The translations under genes were made by a program, and so were the position numbers. The notes under the pieces are model-generated. The model worked only from the letters and a program-made list of their open reading frames with translations, had not been told where the DNA came from and did no database searches. Shown here piece after piece: positions 53,677 through 63,459 of a DNA stretch of 64,000 nucleotides (its first letter is position 1; each line of letters begins with the position of its first letter). Where the stretch lies: the NCBI RefSeq assembly GCF_947496515.1, contig NZ_CANMDB010000004.1:248001-312000 (forward strand), in the 5' to 3' direction. The stretch is from an uncultured Roseobacter sp. Lineage in GTDB: Bacteria; Pseudomonadota; Alphaproteobacteria; Rhodobacterales; Rhodobacteraceae.

Positions 53677-55050
53677 ATGATGAGTGAATGGACAAAGTCG
53701 AGCTGGAGAGCCAAGCCCCGGATCCAGATGCCCGACTATCCCGATGCGGCAGCGCTGGAGGCCGTTGAGGCGCAACTGGCCCGGTTTCCGCTGCTGGTAT
53801 TCGCCGGTGAAGCGCGGCGTCTGAAAAAGCACCTGGCTGCTGCGGGTCGGGGTGAGGCCTTCCTGCTGCAGGGGGGCGATTGCGCCGAGAGCTTTGACCA
53901 GTTCAGCTCTGACGCGATCCGCGATACCTTCAAGGTGATGCTGCAGATGGCGACGGTGCTGACACACGGCGCCAAGGTCCCGGTGATCAAGGTGGGCCGC
54001 ATGGCCGGGCAGTTCGCCAAGCCACGCTCCGCCCCCACGGAAACCGTCGATGGTGTGGAGCTGCCCAGCTACCGCGGTGACATCATCAACGAGCTGGACT
54101 TCACCGCCAAGTCTCGCATTCCGGATCCCGAAAAGATGCTGCGCGCCTACACGCAGGCAGCGGCGACGCTGAACCTCATTCGCGCCTTCTCGACCGGTGG
54201 CTATGCGGACATCAATCAGGTTCACGCCTGGACGCTGGGCTTTACCGAAGGCGAGAAGGTCGAGCGCTACCGCGAGATTGCCAACCGCATTTCCGACACG
54301 CTGGATTTCATGACCGCCGCCGGTGTGACGCCGGACACGGCCCACACGTTGCAGTCGGTCGAGTTCTACACCAGCCACGAGTCGCTGTTGCTGGAGTACG
54401 AAGAGGCGCTGACCCGTGTGGACAGCACCACGGGCAAATGGCTCGCCGGTTCCGGTCACATGATCTGGATCGGCGACCGCACACGTCAGCCCGATGGCGC
54501 CCATGTGGAGTTTGCCCGCGGTGTCCAGAACCCCATCGGTCTCAAGGCAGGGCCCAGCATGACATCGGATGATCTCAAGCAACTGATGGCGACGCTCAAC
54601 CCCGAGAACGAAGAGGGCCGTCTGACGCTGATCGCCCGTTTTGGCGCAGGCTCCGTGGGCGAGCATCTGCCGCGGCTGATCAAGACCGTGCGCGAGGAAG
54701 GGGCCAAGGTCACTTGGGTCTGCGATGCAATGCACGGCAACACGATCAAGTCCTCCTCCGGCTACAAGACACGGCCCTTTGATGCGGTGCTGCGCGAGGT
54801 GCGCGAGTTCTTTGCGGTGCATGCTGCCGAGGGCACGGTGCCGGGTGGGGTGCATTTCGAGATGACGGGTCAGGATGTGACCGAGTGCACCGGCGGCGTG
54901 CGGGCGGTCAGCGACGAGGATCTTTCGGATCGCTACCACACCGCTTGTGATCCGCGTCTGAACGCCAGCCAGTCGCTGGAACTGGCGTTTCTGATTGCCG
55001 ATGAGCTGTCGGACCGGCGCGCGGCCCACCGCGCCCAGGCGGCTGTCTGA
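53677..55050 (+). CDS. 3-Deoxy-7-phosphoheptulonate synthase, class II
   Basis: A 457-residue type II DAHP synthase, first step of the shikimate pathway (PEP plus erythrose-4-phosphate). Conserved stretches are [48 protein letters not shown] and [19 protein letters not shown], which carry metal and phosphate ligands. ATG 53677 has GGAG five bases upstream. A clear terminator follows at 55130. A phenazine-type duplicate is unlikely given the isolated setting. Confidence 0.95.
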   Translation: MMSEWTKSSWRAKPRIQMPDYPDAAALEAVEAQLARFPLLVFAGEARRLKKHLAAAGRGEAFLLQGGDCAESFDQFSSDAIRDTFKVMLQMATVLTHGAKVPVIKVGRMAGQFAKPRSAPTETVDGVELPSYRGDIINELDFTAKSRIPDPEKMLRAYTQAAATLNLIRAFSTGGYADINQVHAWTLGFTEGEKVERYREIANRISDTLDFMTAAGVTPDTAHTLQSVEFYTSHESLLLEYEEALTRVDSTTGKWLAGSGHMIWIGDRTRQPDGAHVEFARGVQNPIGLKAGPSMTSDDLKQLMATLNPENEEGRLTLIARFGAGSVGEHLPRLIKTVREEGAKVTWVCDAMHGNTIKSSSGYKTRPFDAVLREVREFFAVHAAEGTVPGGVHFEMTGQDVTECTGGVRAVSDEDLSDRYHTACDPRLNASQSLELAFLIADELSDRRAAHRAQAAV

Positions 55051-55129
55051 GCCAGCCCTGACACAGGATCTGCTCGCGCTGCTCCTGTAGCGCGATATCG
55101 GTTTCGCAATGGCTGCCAGATCCACCGAA

Positions 55130-55164
55130 AAAAGCCCCGCACCAGATGGTTGCGGGGCTTTTTG
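55130..55164 (+). terminator. Terminator of the DAHP synthase gene
   Basis: AAGCCCCGC (55132-55140) pairs perfectly with GCGGGGCTT (55152-55160), followed by further T's. It lies 80 bases after the DAHP synthase stop. Confidence 0.92.
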
Positions 55165-55178
55165 TTGCGTCTCGGCGC

Positions 55179-55212
55179 ATAAAAAACCGCCCCTACATTC
55201 TGTAGGAGCGGC
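55179..55212 (-). terminator. Terminator of the convergent PAS-protein gene
   Basis: On the minus strand CCGCTCCTACA pairs with TGTAGGGGCGG (one G-U-type mismatch position) around a three-base loop, then six T's (complement of 55181-55186). It lies about 110 bases beyond the stop of the PAS gene at 55324. Confidence 0.88.
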
Positions 55213-55323
55213 CATCCTGATCAAAGGAATTTGGTATTGAAAATCCAGCCAGACGTCGGACCGGCGCGGTAAAACAACGCTTGTCTGACGGTCTGATGGC
55301 TCGTGGGGCTGTTGCGCGGACGA

Positions 55324-56028
55324 TCAGTCGTCCGACTTTACCAGCCGCAAATAGGGTGCGTCGCGACGCGGCGTTTCCGTCCGGAAGTGGCTGTCCACCG
55401 GGCGGGAGACCGGCTTTGGTGCCGGTGTCTTGTCCGCGACGGGTTGTTTTTTGGAAGTCACAGCAGGTGGCAGGCTGGCGTCTGTCACGATAGGCCGCAG
55501 TTGCGAGTGCAGCACATCGAACCGGCGCGGGCTGCGGCCCTTGTCGCCGATCGAGACCAGCGCCCCCAGAATGCGGCTGACATCGCCCAGATCGCTCTTG
55601 AGCGGCATGAGCACCATCCGTGCTTCCAGCGGTGGCTGACCCGCGCCCTGGTCCGACCGCAGTTTCAACGTGCAGGTCGCGGGCGTCTCGAACACTTCCT
55701 CAAGAATATCGCTCAACTGCCGACGCGACCCGGGGGTGATGAACGATGTGAGCGGCATCCCCCGCACTTCCATCCCCATCAGATCACTGAGGTGGCTGCC
55801 AGCGATCCGCAAACGTGCAATGCCGGGCGCGATCCGTTCCACGATAAAGGAAAACTCCAGCGCCTGCTCGATCCCGCGGGGGTCGATCTCGGCCCGGTTG
55901 GGCATCAGCCGGGTTCCGCGCAGGGCTTCCCAGTAGGCCTCAAGCTGGGCCAGCGGGGCAAAACCGTTCTGAGAAATATGTTGCGTCATGCTAAGTACAT
56001 TGTGCGTGTTTTGACCGCCGTTGTCCAT
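55324..56028 (-). CDS. PAS-domain protein (PAS_5 type)
   Basis: A 234-residue soluble protein with a PAS-like domain over about residues 20-170: LEAYWEALRGTRLMPNRAEIDP, split before GIEQALEFSFIVERIAPG, then LRIAGSHLSDLMGMEVRGMP. The C-terminus is Pro/Lys-rich and disordered. Proteins of this type are common in Rhodobacteraceae and lack an output domain. ATG 56028 has GAGGG seven bases upstream; a longer frame from 56088 is possible. Confidence 0.8.
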   Translation of the reverse strand: MDNGGQNTHNVLSMTQHISQNGFAPLAQLEAYWEALRGTRLMPNRAEIDPRGIEQALEFSFIVERIAPGIARLRIAGSHLSDLMGMEVRGMPLTSFITPGSRRQLSDILEEVFETPATCTLKLRSDQGAGQPPLEARMVLMPLKSDLGDVSRILGALVSIGDKGRSPRRFDVLHSQLRPIVTDASLPPAVTSKKQPVADKTPAPKPVSRPVDSHFRTETPRRDAPYLRLVKSDD

Positions 56029-56290
56029 CACCCAACCCTCTTCAAATCCTGTGTGCCCGGCCTGACCTGATGTCGGTCTCAGTCGCATCGCGTTCTCACG
56101 CTAGCACGTTTCGCTATTGGTTACTGGATACTTAATATCATCAATTTTCTACAAATGACGCGAGAACTTAAGGATTGGTTAACTCCGGACCGGGGATAGC
56201 CGGGATCGGCGGGAACCCGCGCGGGGGTTGCCTCGCTGCGTGCAACTGCCCTAATGCTGCTGAAATCAAGCGGTTGGGAGGATACGCGGC

Positions 56291-57187
56291 ATGATCCGCT
56301 CCATGACGGGATTTGCGTCTGCCACAGGCGCGCTGGAGGCGTACAGCTGGGCGTGGGAGCTGCGCGCGGTCAACGGCAAGGGGCTTGATCTGCGCGTGCG
56401 GGCGCCGGACTGGATATCGGGGCTGGAGGCTGCGCTGCGCAAAACCCTGTCGGAGCGGATCGCGCGGGGCAATGTCACCCTATCGCTGCGGCTGAGCAGG
56501 TCCGACGAGGCGGGCACGGTCGAGATCAACCCCGGTCAGCTTGACGCCACGCTACGCGCCATCGCGGTGATCACCGAAAAAGCGGCGGCTGCGGGCGTGA
56601 CCCTGGGCCCGGTCAGCCCCGCCGAGATTATCTCGTTGCGCGGTGTGATGGAGCAGCAGAGTACCACGGAGGAGGCGGAGACCGCCTCGCTGGCAGAGGC
56701 GCTCCGGGCGGAGGCTGATGCGCTGATCGCCGATTTCAACGACATGCGCCTGCAGGAAGGGGCGGCGTTGCAGGCGGTGATCTCGGGTCAGCTGGATGCC
56801 ATTGCGGTGCTGACCCGGCAGGCGGCGGAACTGGCTGCTGCGCGCGGAACGGCACAGGCCGAGGCGTTGCGCCGCAATCTCGCACGGGTGATGGAGGGGG
56901 CGGACGGCGCGGACCCCGACCGGGTCGCGCAGGAGCTTGCGCTGCTGGCCGTCAAATCCGATGTCACCGAAGAGATCGACAGGCTGGGCGCCCATGTGAG
57001 CACCGCGCGCGTGTTGTTGGAGCAGGGTGGCCCCGTGGGGCGCAAGCTCGATTTCCTGACCCAGGAATTCAACCGCGAGGCCAATACGCTCTGCGCCAAG
57101 GCTCAAAGCACCGAACTCACGGCCTGCGGGCTTGACCTCAAGGCGCTGGTGGACCAGATGCGCGAGCAGGTCCAGAATGTGGAGTAG
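56291..57187 (+). CDS. YicC-family endoribonuclease
   Basis: A 298-residue protein starting with the family hallmark MIRSMTGFASA, with a YicC N-terminal domain, a long helical middle region and the C-terminal DUF1732 motif GRKLDFLTQEFNREANTLCA. E. coli YicC is an endoribonuclease involved in small-RNA turnover. It precedes gmk by three bases, a conserved pairing. Confidence 0.93.
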   Translation: MIRSMTGFASATGALEAYSWAWELRAVNGKGLDLRVRAPDWISGLEAALRKTLSERIARGNVTLSLRLSRSDEAGTVEINPGQLDATLRAIAVITEKAAAAGVTLGPVSPAEIISLRGVMEQQSTTEEAETASLAEALRAEADALIADFNDMRLQEGAALQAVISGQLDAIAVLTRQAAELAAARGTAQAEALRRNLARVMEGADGADPDRVAQELALLAVKSDVTEEIDRLGAHVSTARVLLEQGGPVGRKLDFLTQEFNREANTLCAKAQSTELTACGLDLKALVDQMREQVQNVE

Positions 57188-57190
57188 ACC

Positions 57191-57835
57191 ATGACCTCGA
57201 CGCGACGTGGCCTCTTGATCATCCTCAGCTCGCCCTCGGGGGCGGGCAAATCCACCCTCGCGCGGCGCCTGCGCGCCTGGGATCCGGAGATCGCCTTTTC
57301 CGTCTCCGCCACCACGCGGTCGCCGCGGCCCGGGGAGGAAGACGGGCGGGAGTATCATTTCCTCAGCGAGGCGGCATTCAAGGCGCAGGTCAGTCAGGAC
57401 GGCATGCTGGAGCACGCCCATGTCTTCGGCAATTTCTACGGCTCGCCCAAGGCACCCGTGGCCGCGGCCATCGATCAGGGGCGCGATGTGCTCTTTGACA
57501 TCGACTGGCAGGGGGCGCAGCAGATCACCAATTCCTCGCTCGGGGCGCATACCATGTCGATTTTCCTGCTGCCGCCGTCGATCTGCGCGCTGCGCGACCG
57601 GCTGGAAAGCCGCGGTCAGGATGATGCCGCCACCATCGCGCGGCGGATGGAGAAGAGCTGGGACGAGATCAGCCACTGGGGCGCCTATGACTTCGTGCTG
57701 GTGAACGATGATCTGGACGAGACCGAGGCACAGTTGAAGACGATCATCTCCGCCACCCGCCTGCGCCGGAGCCAGCAGCCGGGGCTGACCGATCATGTGC
57801 GCGGGTTGCAGACGGAATTCGAGGAGCTGTCATGA
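57191..57835 (+). CDS. gmk: Guanylate kinase
   Basis: A 214-residue kinase that phosphorylates GMP to GDP. P-loop [18 protein letters not shown]-binding [19 protein letters not shown] and lid-region [19 protein letters not shown] are canonical. It overlaps the next gene by four bases (ATGA). Confidence 0.96.
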   Translation: MTSTRRGLLIILSSPSGAGKSTLARRLRAWDPEIAFSVSATTRSPRPGEEDGREYHFLSEAAFKAQVSQDGMLEHAHVFGNFYGSPKAPVAAAIDQGRDVLFDIDWQGAQQITNSSLGAHTMSIFLLPPSICALRDRLESRGQDDAATIARRMEKSWDEISHWGAYDFVLVNDDLDETEAQLKTIISATRLRRSQQPGLTDHVRGLQTEFEELS

Positions 57836-58359
57836 CACTATATACACTGGGCCAGCACGCGCCGCAGTGCCACGAAGATACCTGGGTTGCCCCCGATGCC
57901 AACCTGGTGGGTCAGGTCGTGCTGGAGGCGGGCGCGTCCGTGTGGTTCGGCACGACCATCCGCGCCGATCACGAAGAGATCCGCGTGGGTGCAGGCTCCA
58001 ACGTGCAGGAAAACTGCGTCTTTCACATTGATGCAGGTTTCCCGCTGACGATCGGGCGCGATTGCACCATCGGGCACAAGGTCATGCTGCACGGCTGCAC
58101 CATCGGTGACAATTCCCTGATCGGCATGGGGGCCACGGTGCTGAATGGTGCCAAGATTGGCAAGAATTGCCTGATTGGCGCGGGGGCGCTGATCACCGAG
58201 AACAAGGTGATCCCCGATGGATCCCTGGTGATGGGCATGCCGGGCAAGGTGGTCCGCACCCTCGATGCGCGAGCAATCGAGGGTCTCCGAGCGAGCGCGC
58301 AGCACTACCAGGATAACATGCGCCGCTTTCGCGCGGAATTGCGTGTGGTCGAGGACTGA
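57832..58359 (+). CDS. Gamma-carbonic anhydrase family protein
   Basis: A 175-residue left-handed beta-helix protein of hexapeptide repeats ([19 protein letters not shown] onward). The zinc-type histidines are present in [22 protein letters not shown]. Some members are true carbonic anhydrases and others have unproven activity. It is coupled to gmk by an ATGA overlap. Confidence 0.9.
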   Translation: MTLYTLGQHAPQCHEDTWVAPDANLVGQVVLEAGASVWFGTTIRADHEEIRVGAGSNVQENCVFHIDAGFPLTIGRDCTIGHKVMLHGCTIGDNSLIGMGATVLNGAKIGKNCLIGAGALITENKVIPDGSLVMGMPGKVVRTLDARAIEGLRASAQHYQDNMRRFRAELRVVED

Positions 58360-58360
58360 G

Positions 58361-59548
58361 ATGCGCAACGAAAAAGGATCTCTCATCCGTCCAGACGCGC
58401 TGCCCGAAAGCGCCAGCCGGCCCGTTGTCACACCGCTGAGCCCCTCGGTGGTTTATGCCTCGGACACGCCGGATATGCTCGACCAGCAATACGAAGGCCA
58501 TCTGCACGGCTATACCTACGCCCGCGAGGGGCACCCGAATGCCGACGTCGTGGCGCGGCGGATAGACCGGCTGGAGAATGCGCCGAACCCCGGTGTGATG
58601 ACGGCCTCCGGCATGGCGGCGGTCGCTGCGGTGCTGCTGGGGCTGACGCAGAGCGGGGATCACGTGATCGGCGGCAACCAGCTTTATGGCCGCTCGCTGA
58701 GGATGATGCAGGAGGATCTGCCGCGGCTCGGCATCGCCACCTCCATGGTGGATCCCGGAGACGTGGCCGCCATGCGCGCCGCGATCCGGCTCGACACGCG
58801 GATGGTGCTGATCGAGGCCGTGTCCAATCCTACGCTTCAGGTCGCGGATGTGGAAGGGCTCGCCAGCCTGTGCAAAGAGGCCGGGATCCTGCTGGTGGTG
58901 GACAATACCTTTACCACACCGCGCGCCTTCCGGCCCTTTGACTGGGGAGCGGATGTGGTCATTCATTCCCTGACCAAACTGCTGGCGGGCCATTCCGATG
59001 TGATGCTGGGCTATGTGGCCGCGCGCGACCGCGCGCTGAACGACCGGCTGCGCGTCTTCACCGTCACCGCAGGTATGAACCCAAGCCCCTTTGACTGCTG
59101 GCTGGCCGAACGGGGCATGCTGTCCTTCGATCTGCGCTTTGACCGCGCACAGGCGACCGCCGTTCATCTGGCGGCGCATTTGGGCGGTCTGCCCGGGGTC
59201 AGGCGCGTGATCTATCCCGGGCGCAACGATCACCCCGATCACACCCGCGCGGCGCATCTGCTCGGCGGGCAGTTCTGCAATATGGTCAGTTTTGAGCTGG
59301 CAGGCGGGCGGGCGGCGGCCAATGCCTTTACCCGCGCGGCAGCGGGTCTCAGCTTTGCGCCGACGCTGGGCGATGTGGGCACGACCCTGTCGCATCCCGC
59401 GTCGTCCTCGCACCGGGCGCTGACCGCCCGGCAGCGCGAAGCCCTGGGCATGTCGGAGGGGTTCTTCCGGGTGTCCGTCGGGCTCGAAGACCCCGGGGCG
59501 CTTTGCGCGATTTTCGCCGAGGCGGTCGCCGCCGCCTCCCAAAGCTGA
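58361..59548 (+). CDS. Trans-sulfuration family PLP enzyme (Cys/Met metabolism)
   Basis: A 395-residue PLP enzyme of the cystathionine gamma-synthase class. YAREGHPNADVVARRIDRLE, the VVDNTFTTPRAFRPFDWGAD aspartate region and the PLP lysine in HSLTKLLAGHSDVMLGYV are visible. ATG 58361 follows GAGG; the open frame from 58265 is in the preceding gene. Gamma-synthase, gamma-lyase and methionine gamma-lyase cannot be separated by eye. Confidence 0.88.
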   Translation: MRNEKGSLIRPDALPESASRPVVTPLSPSVVYASDTPDMLDQQYEGHLHGYTYAREGHPNADVVARRIDRLENAPNPGVMTASGMAAVAAVLLGLTQSGDHVIGGNQLYGRSLRMMQEDLPRLGIATSMVDPGDVAAMRAAIRLDTRMVLIEAVSNPTLQVADVEGLASLCKEAGILLVVDNTFTTPRAFRPFDWGADVVIHSLTKLLAGHSDVMLGYVAARDRALNDRLRVFTVTAGMNPSPFDCWLAERGMLSFDLRFDRAQATAVHLAAHLGGLPGVRRVIYPGRNDHPDHTRAAHLLGGQFCNMVSFELAGGRAAANAFTRAAAGLSFAPTLGDVGTTLSHPASSSHRALTARQREALGMSEGFFRVSVGLEDPGALCAIFAEAVAAASQS

Positions 59549-59560
59549 AAGAGCGGAAGC

Positions 59561-60622
59561 ATGCGCCGCAGTTTCTCCGAATACCTCGCGGCGCTGCCTT
59601 TGCCCGCATTGATGATCGACGGCAGCGAAAGGATCGTTGCCGCCAATGATGAGGCGACCGCACTCATCGGGCGAGGGATCATCGGGCGCAACTTCGTCAC
59701 CATGCTGCGCCAGCCAGGACTGATCGACGCCATCGAGGCCGTGCTCAGCGACAGCCGACCGCGCACAGCTGCCTATCTGGCCAACGACGGTGTGCAGGAT
59801 ACCACGTTTCAGGTGAGCGCGCGGGTGATTGCGGCGGAGAACGTCATCCTGTTGTGCTTTCTGGATGTGACGCATCTGGAACAGGCCGGCCAGATGCGCC
59901 GCGATTTCGTGGCCAACGTCAGCCACGAGTTGCGGACACCGCTGACGGCCCTGATGGGATTTATCGAAACCCTGCGCGGTCCCGCGCGCGAGGATGCCGC
60001 CGCCCGGGACCGGTTCCTTGACATCATGGAAGGGGAGGCAGGCCGCATGAACCGGCTGGTGGGCGATCTGCTCTCGCTCAGCCGGGTGGAGGGGGACGAG
60101 CGCGTACGTCCGCGCGATGAGGTCGATCTGACGGAGATTCTGTCTTCTGTGCTGCGGACGCTCAAACCACTGGCGGCGGACGCCGATGTGGTGCTGGAGG
60201 CGGGTTTTGGCGAGGCGCCAATCAAGATGATGGGCGATGCGGACCAACTGATGCAGGTCTTCACCAATCTGGTGGAGAACGCCATCAAATACGCGGCCTC
60301 TGGTAAGCGGGTGCGTCTGGAGACGGAGACGGTCGCGCGCGAGCCCTCGCTGCGGGCGGCGGGCGTGCGCGTGCGGGTGATCGACTACGGCCCCGGCGTT
60401 GATGCCGTCCACCTGCCGCGGTTGACCGAGCGCTTCTACCGCGCCGACAGCCACCGCAGCCGCGCGCTCGGCGGCACGGGGCTGGGGCTGGCCATCGTCA
60501 AACATATCATCAATCGGCACCGCGGGCGGCTGCGGGTGGACAGCGAACTTGGCGCAGGCACCTGTTTTACTGTCATACTCCCGCTGAGTGCTGTGCCATC
60601 GCCCTCGCAATCGGCGGTATGA
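59561..60622 (+). CDS. phoR: Phosphate regulon sensor kinase
   Basis: A 353-residue histidine kinase: N-terminal PAS domain (about 8-105), phospho-acceptor His122 in VANVSHELRTPLTALMGFIE, and ATPase domain with NLVENAIKYA, DYGPGV and GGTGLGLAIVKHII. Unlike E. coli PhoR it has no membrane helix, so it is probably cytosolic or bound through partners. The assignment rests on position directly before a Pho box and pstS. Confidence 0.85.
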   Translation: MRRSFSEYLAALPLPALMIDGSERIVAANDEATALIGRGIIGRNFVTMLRQPGLIDAIEAVLSDSRPRTAAYLANDGVQDTTFQVSARVIAAENVILLCFLDVTHLEQAGQMRRDFVANVSHELRTPLTALMGFIETLRGPAREDAAARDRFLDIMEGEAGRMNRLVGDLLSLSRVEGDERVRPRDEVDLTEILSSVLRTLKPLAADADVVLEAGFGEAPIKMMGDADQLMQVFTNLVENAIKYAASGKRVRLETETVAREPSLRAAGVRVRVIDYGPGVDAVHLPRLTERFYRADSHRSRALGGTGLGLAIVKHIINRHRGRLRVDSELGAGTCFTVILPLSAVPSPSQSAV

Positions 60623-60671
60623 AACGGGCCGTAAGCGCCCGGAAACGGAGTGTTTCCCGCCCGGAACGGTT

Positions 60672-60697
60672 CAAAATCATTGAATTAAATGATTTTG
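60672..60697. repeat. A/T-rich inverted repeat upstream of pstS
   Basis: CAAAATCAT (60672-60680) is inverted at 60689-60697 around an eight-base centre, in a window that is otherwise G/C-rich. It lies between the phoR stop and the Pho box and could be a protein-binding site or a terminator of phoR transcription. Confidence 0.6.
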
Positions 60698-60714
60698 CCA
60701 GCGCTTAGCGGCGG

Positions 60715-60747
60715 CTGTCATAAAACTGTTACCAAACCGTCACAAAA
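60715..60747 (+). promoter_or_regulatory. Pho box of the pst operon
   Basis: Three direct repeats with an exact 11-bp period: CTGTCATAAAA (60715), CTGTTACCAAA (60726) and CCGTCACAAAA (60737). CTGTCAT repeats spaced by four A/T-rich bases are the PhoB consensus. The site ends 83 bases before pstS and predicts induction under phosphate limitation. Confidence 0.92.
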
Positions 60748-60830
60748 GCATTGCCGGTCGTCTTTAGCAACAGCGGCGAGATCGGCACGAGGTCGATCAG
60801 ATTCGAAATTAGACAATGACAGGAGATTTC

Positions 60831-61871
60831 ATGTCGTTCGTAAAGCTCTCCACCTCCGTATTGGCCGTCGCGGCCATGTCCGCAACGACTGCCGTTGCCC
60901 GCGATCAGGTTCAGGTCGCCGGGTCGTCGACCGTGCTGCCCTACGCGTCGATCGTGGCCGAAGCCTTTGGTGAAAACTTCGAGTTCCCGACACCGGTCGT
61001 GGAATCCGGCGGCTCCTCCGCGGGTCTCAAGCGGTTCTGCGAAGGCGTCGGTGAGAACACCGTCGATATCGCCAATGCCTCGCGCCAGATCCGTGACCGC
61101 GAAGTTGCCGCGTGCGCCGAGAATGGCGTCACCGACATTATCGAAGTCCGTATCGGCTATGACGGCATCGTCTTTGCCAGCCAGCAGGACGGTCCTGCCT
61201 TCAATGAATTCGAACCATCCGACTGGTACACCGCTCTGGCGGCTGAAATCCCGGTAGACGGTGCGATAGTGGCCAACCCCAACGCCACCTGGGCCGACGT
61301 GAACGCGGATCTGCCTGACGTCGACATCGCCGCCTTCATCCCCGGCACCAAGCACGGCACCCGCGAAGTCTTCGAAGAGAAGGTCCTGCTGCAGGGCTGC
61401 GAGGACACTGGCGCGATGCAGGCCATGATGGACATGGGGCTCGATGAGGACGCCGCGGAAAGCGCCTGCATGGCGGTGCGCACAGACGGCAAATCCGTGG
61501 ACATCGACGGCGACTACACCGAGACGCTGGCGCGCATCGACAGCAACACCAATGGTATCGGCGTCTTTGGTCTGGCGTTCTACGAGAACAACACCGACAA
61601 GCTGAAAGTGGCGACAATGGGCGGCGTCGAGCCATCGACTGAGACCATTTCCACCGGTGAATACCCCGTGTCGCGTCCGCTCTTCTTCTACGTCAAGAAA
61701 GCGCACATCGGCGTGATCCCCGGCCTGAAGGAGTTCGCCGAATTCTTCGTGGCGGATGAGATCGCTGGCCCCGATGGTCCGCTGGCCGAATACGGTCTGG
61801 TGGCCGACCCTAAGCTGGAAGAGACCCAAACGGCTGTCTCCGACGAGACCGTACTGGGCGGCAATTCCTGA
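60831..61871 (+). CDS. pstS: Phosphate ABC transporter binding protein
   Basis: A 346-residue periplasmic phosphate-binding protein with a signal peptide ending AVARDQ, the phosphate-contacting VAGSSTVLPYAS and ESGGSSAGLKRFCEG, and GTKHGTREVFEEKVL. ATG 60831 is chosen over 60816 because GGAGA lies six bases upstream of it. It is the first gene of the pst operon and is followed by a strong hairpin before pstC. Confidence 0.94.
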   Translation: MSFVKLSTSVLAVAAMSATTAVARDQVQVAGSSTVLPYASIVAEAFGENFEFPTPVVESGGSSAGLKRFCEGVGENTVDIANASRQIRDREVAACAENGVTDIIEVRIGYDGIVFASQQDGPAFNEFEPSDWYTALAAEIPVDGAIVANPNATWADVNADLPDVDIAAFIPGTKHGTREVFEEKVLLQGCEDTGAMQAMMDMGLDEDAAESACMAVRTDGKSVDIDGDYTETLARIDSNTNGIGVFGLAFYENNTDKLKVATMGGVEPSTETISTGEYPVSRPLFFYVKKAHIGVIPGLKEFAEFFVADEIAGPDGPLAEYGLVADPKLEETQTAVSDETVLGGNS

Positions 61872-61892
61872 ACCCTCAGGGGTTAACGCAAC

Positions 61893-61925
61893 CGGAGGCG
61901 GTCCGTCCGCCTCCGGCTTCTTTTG
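61893..61925 (+). terminator. Hairpin between pstS and pstC (partial terminator)
   Basis: CCGGAGGCGG (61893-61902) pairs perfectly with CCGCCTCCGG (61908-61917), followed by CTTCTTTT. As pstC lacks a visible Pho box of its own, partial read-through giving excess PstS is the likely role. Confidence 0.75.
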
Positions 61926-61971
61926 AACAGGCTGACACGACAGCGGACGTCGTGACGCAAGGATGACGCAG

Positions 61972-63459
61972 ATGGCGCTTGGACTGACCGGATATGTGAT
62001 TGTTGCGGTGCTGCTTTTGACAGTGACCGCGTTTTTCATGGCCCGTGGCCGAGCGAATGTCTCCGCTGGTGGCGACATCCGGCTGCTGCATTCCTTGCCG
62101 AATTACTACGGCTACAATGCCGCCATGTTTACGGCGGTGCCCGCGCTCGGCGTGTTCGCGATCTGGATGCTGGCGCAACCGCTGATGATCGAAAACAGCG
62201 TTTTCAAGCTGATCCCGGAACAGATGGTGAGCGAAGGCTCTTCCCGCGGGCTGGTGATGAGCGATGTGCGCCGCGTCGCCGAAGGGCTGGACATCGCGGT
62301 AGAACGCGGTGCCCTGACGGCGGAGGAGGCAAACAGCATTCGGACGGAATTCCGCGATGTGCGCGAGATCCTCGGCGATGTGGGGGTTGCGCTCGGATCC
62401 AACGTGGAAGCCGAAGTGCTCTACGCTGCGCAGGAGTATCGCAGCCGGTCCGCAAGCGGCACCTTTGGCATGACCATCGTCGTGCTGGGGCTGGCGCTGA
62501 TCGGCGCGGCGGCGTCGCTGTTTGTGACAAATGCTGATTTCCGCGCCCGCAACACCGTGGAGCGGGGCGCCTTGGTGCTGCTGATCCTGGCGGCGTCACT
62601 GGCCATCCTGACAACGGTGGGCATCGTGCTGTCGATGCTGTTTGAGACCTTCAACTTCTTCCGCATGCACCCCTGGACGGATTTCTTTTTCGGCGGCAGC
62701 TGGGCGCCGAATTTCCGCGGCAACAGCGATCTGTCGATCCTGCCACTGCTCTGGGGCACGCTCTACATCTCGATCATCGCGCTGCTGGTGGCTGTGCCCA
62801 TCGGGCTTTTCGCCGCGATCTACCTCAGCGAATACGCCGGGCCCAAGGTCCGCTCCGCCGCCAAACCGCTGCTGGAGATCCTCGCGGGCATCCCCACCAT
62901 CGTCTACGGGCTTTTCGCCTTGCTGACGGTTGGCCCGGCCTTGGTGAGCGTCTTCGGGCGCGGCGAGGAAGGTCTGCTGGGCGTCGAGTGGATGAGTGGT
63001 GCCACAGCGGTGCTGACCGCTGGGCTGGTGATGGGCATCATGCTCATTCCCTTCGTCTCGTCGCTGAGCGACGACATTATCAATGCGGTACCGCAGGCGA
63101 TGCGCGACGGCTCCTTTGGCCTTGGTGCCACCCACTCTGAGACGATCCGCCAGGTGGTGCTGCCCGCGGCCCTGCCGGGGATCGTGGGCGCGGTACTACT
63201 CGCTGCCTCCCGCGCCATCGGAGAGACCATGATCGTGGTTCTGGGGGCAGGGGCCATCGCCAAGTTCTCGCTCAACCCGCTGGAAGCGATGACGACCATC
63301 ACCACCCGCATCGTCAGTCAGCTCACGGGTGATACCGATTTCGCCAGTCCCGAGACGCTGGTGGCCTTCGCGCTCGGGCTGACACTCTTTGTCCTGACGC
63401 TCGGGCTGAATGTGCTGGCGCTCTACATCGTGCGCAAATACCGGGAGCAATACGAATGA
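61972..63459 (+). CDS. pstC: Phosphate ABC transporter permease
   Basis: A 495-residue permease. The C-terminal half is a standard PstC domain (LWGTLYISIIALLVAVPIGL, YLSEYAGPKVRSAAKP, ASRAIGETMIVVLGAG). The N-terminal ~200 residues are an extension with extra helices, as in many alphaproteobacterial PstC proteins. ATG 61972 is preferred over 61963 because AAGGA lies eight bases upstream. It overlaps pstA by four bases. Confidence 0.93.
   Translation: MALGLTGYVIVAVLLLTVTAFFMARGRANVSAGGDIRLLHSLPNYYGYNAAMFTAVPALGVFAIWMLAQPLMIENSVFKLIPEQMVSEGSSRGLVMSDVRRVAEGLDIAVERGALTAEEANSIRTEFRDVREILGDVGVALGSNVEAEVLYAAQEYRSRSASGTFGMTIVVLGLALIGAAASLFVTNADFRARNTVERGALVLLILAASLAILTTVGIVLSMLFETFNFFRMHPWTDFFFGGSWAPNFRGNSDLSILPLLWGTLYISIIALLVAVPIGLFAAIYLSEYAGPKVRSAAKPLLEILAGIPTIVYGLFALLTVGPALVSVFGRGEEGLLGVEWMSGATAVLTAGLVMGIMLIPFVSSLSDDIINAVPQAMRDGSFGLGATHSETIRQVVLPAALPGIVGAVLLAASRAIGETMIVVLGAGAIAKFSLNPLEAMTTITTRIVSQLTGDTDFASPETLVAFALGLTLFVLTLGLNVLALYIVRKYREQYE

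Noticed and set aside
53221-55224. A 667-codon minus-strand frame over DAHP synthase
   Set aside because: Shadow of the DAHP synthase gene running into the GlxA-type gene in another phase.
58193-60610. An 805-codon minus-strand open frame over the PLP enzyme and phoR
   Set aside because: Antisense shadow of two well-supported genes; no start signal or family.
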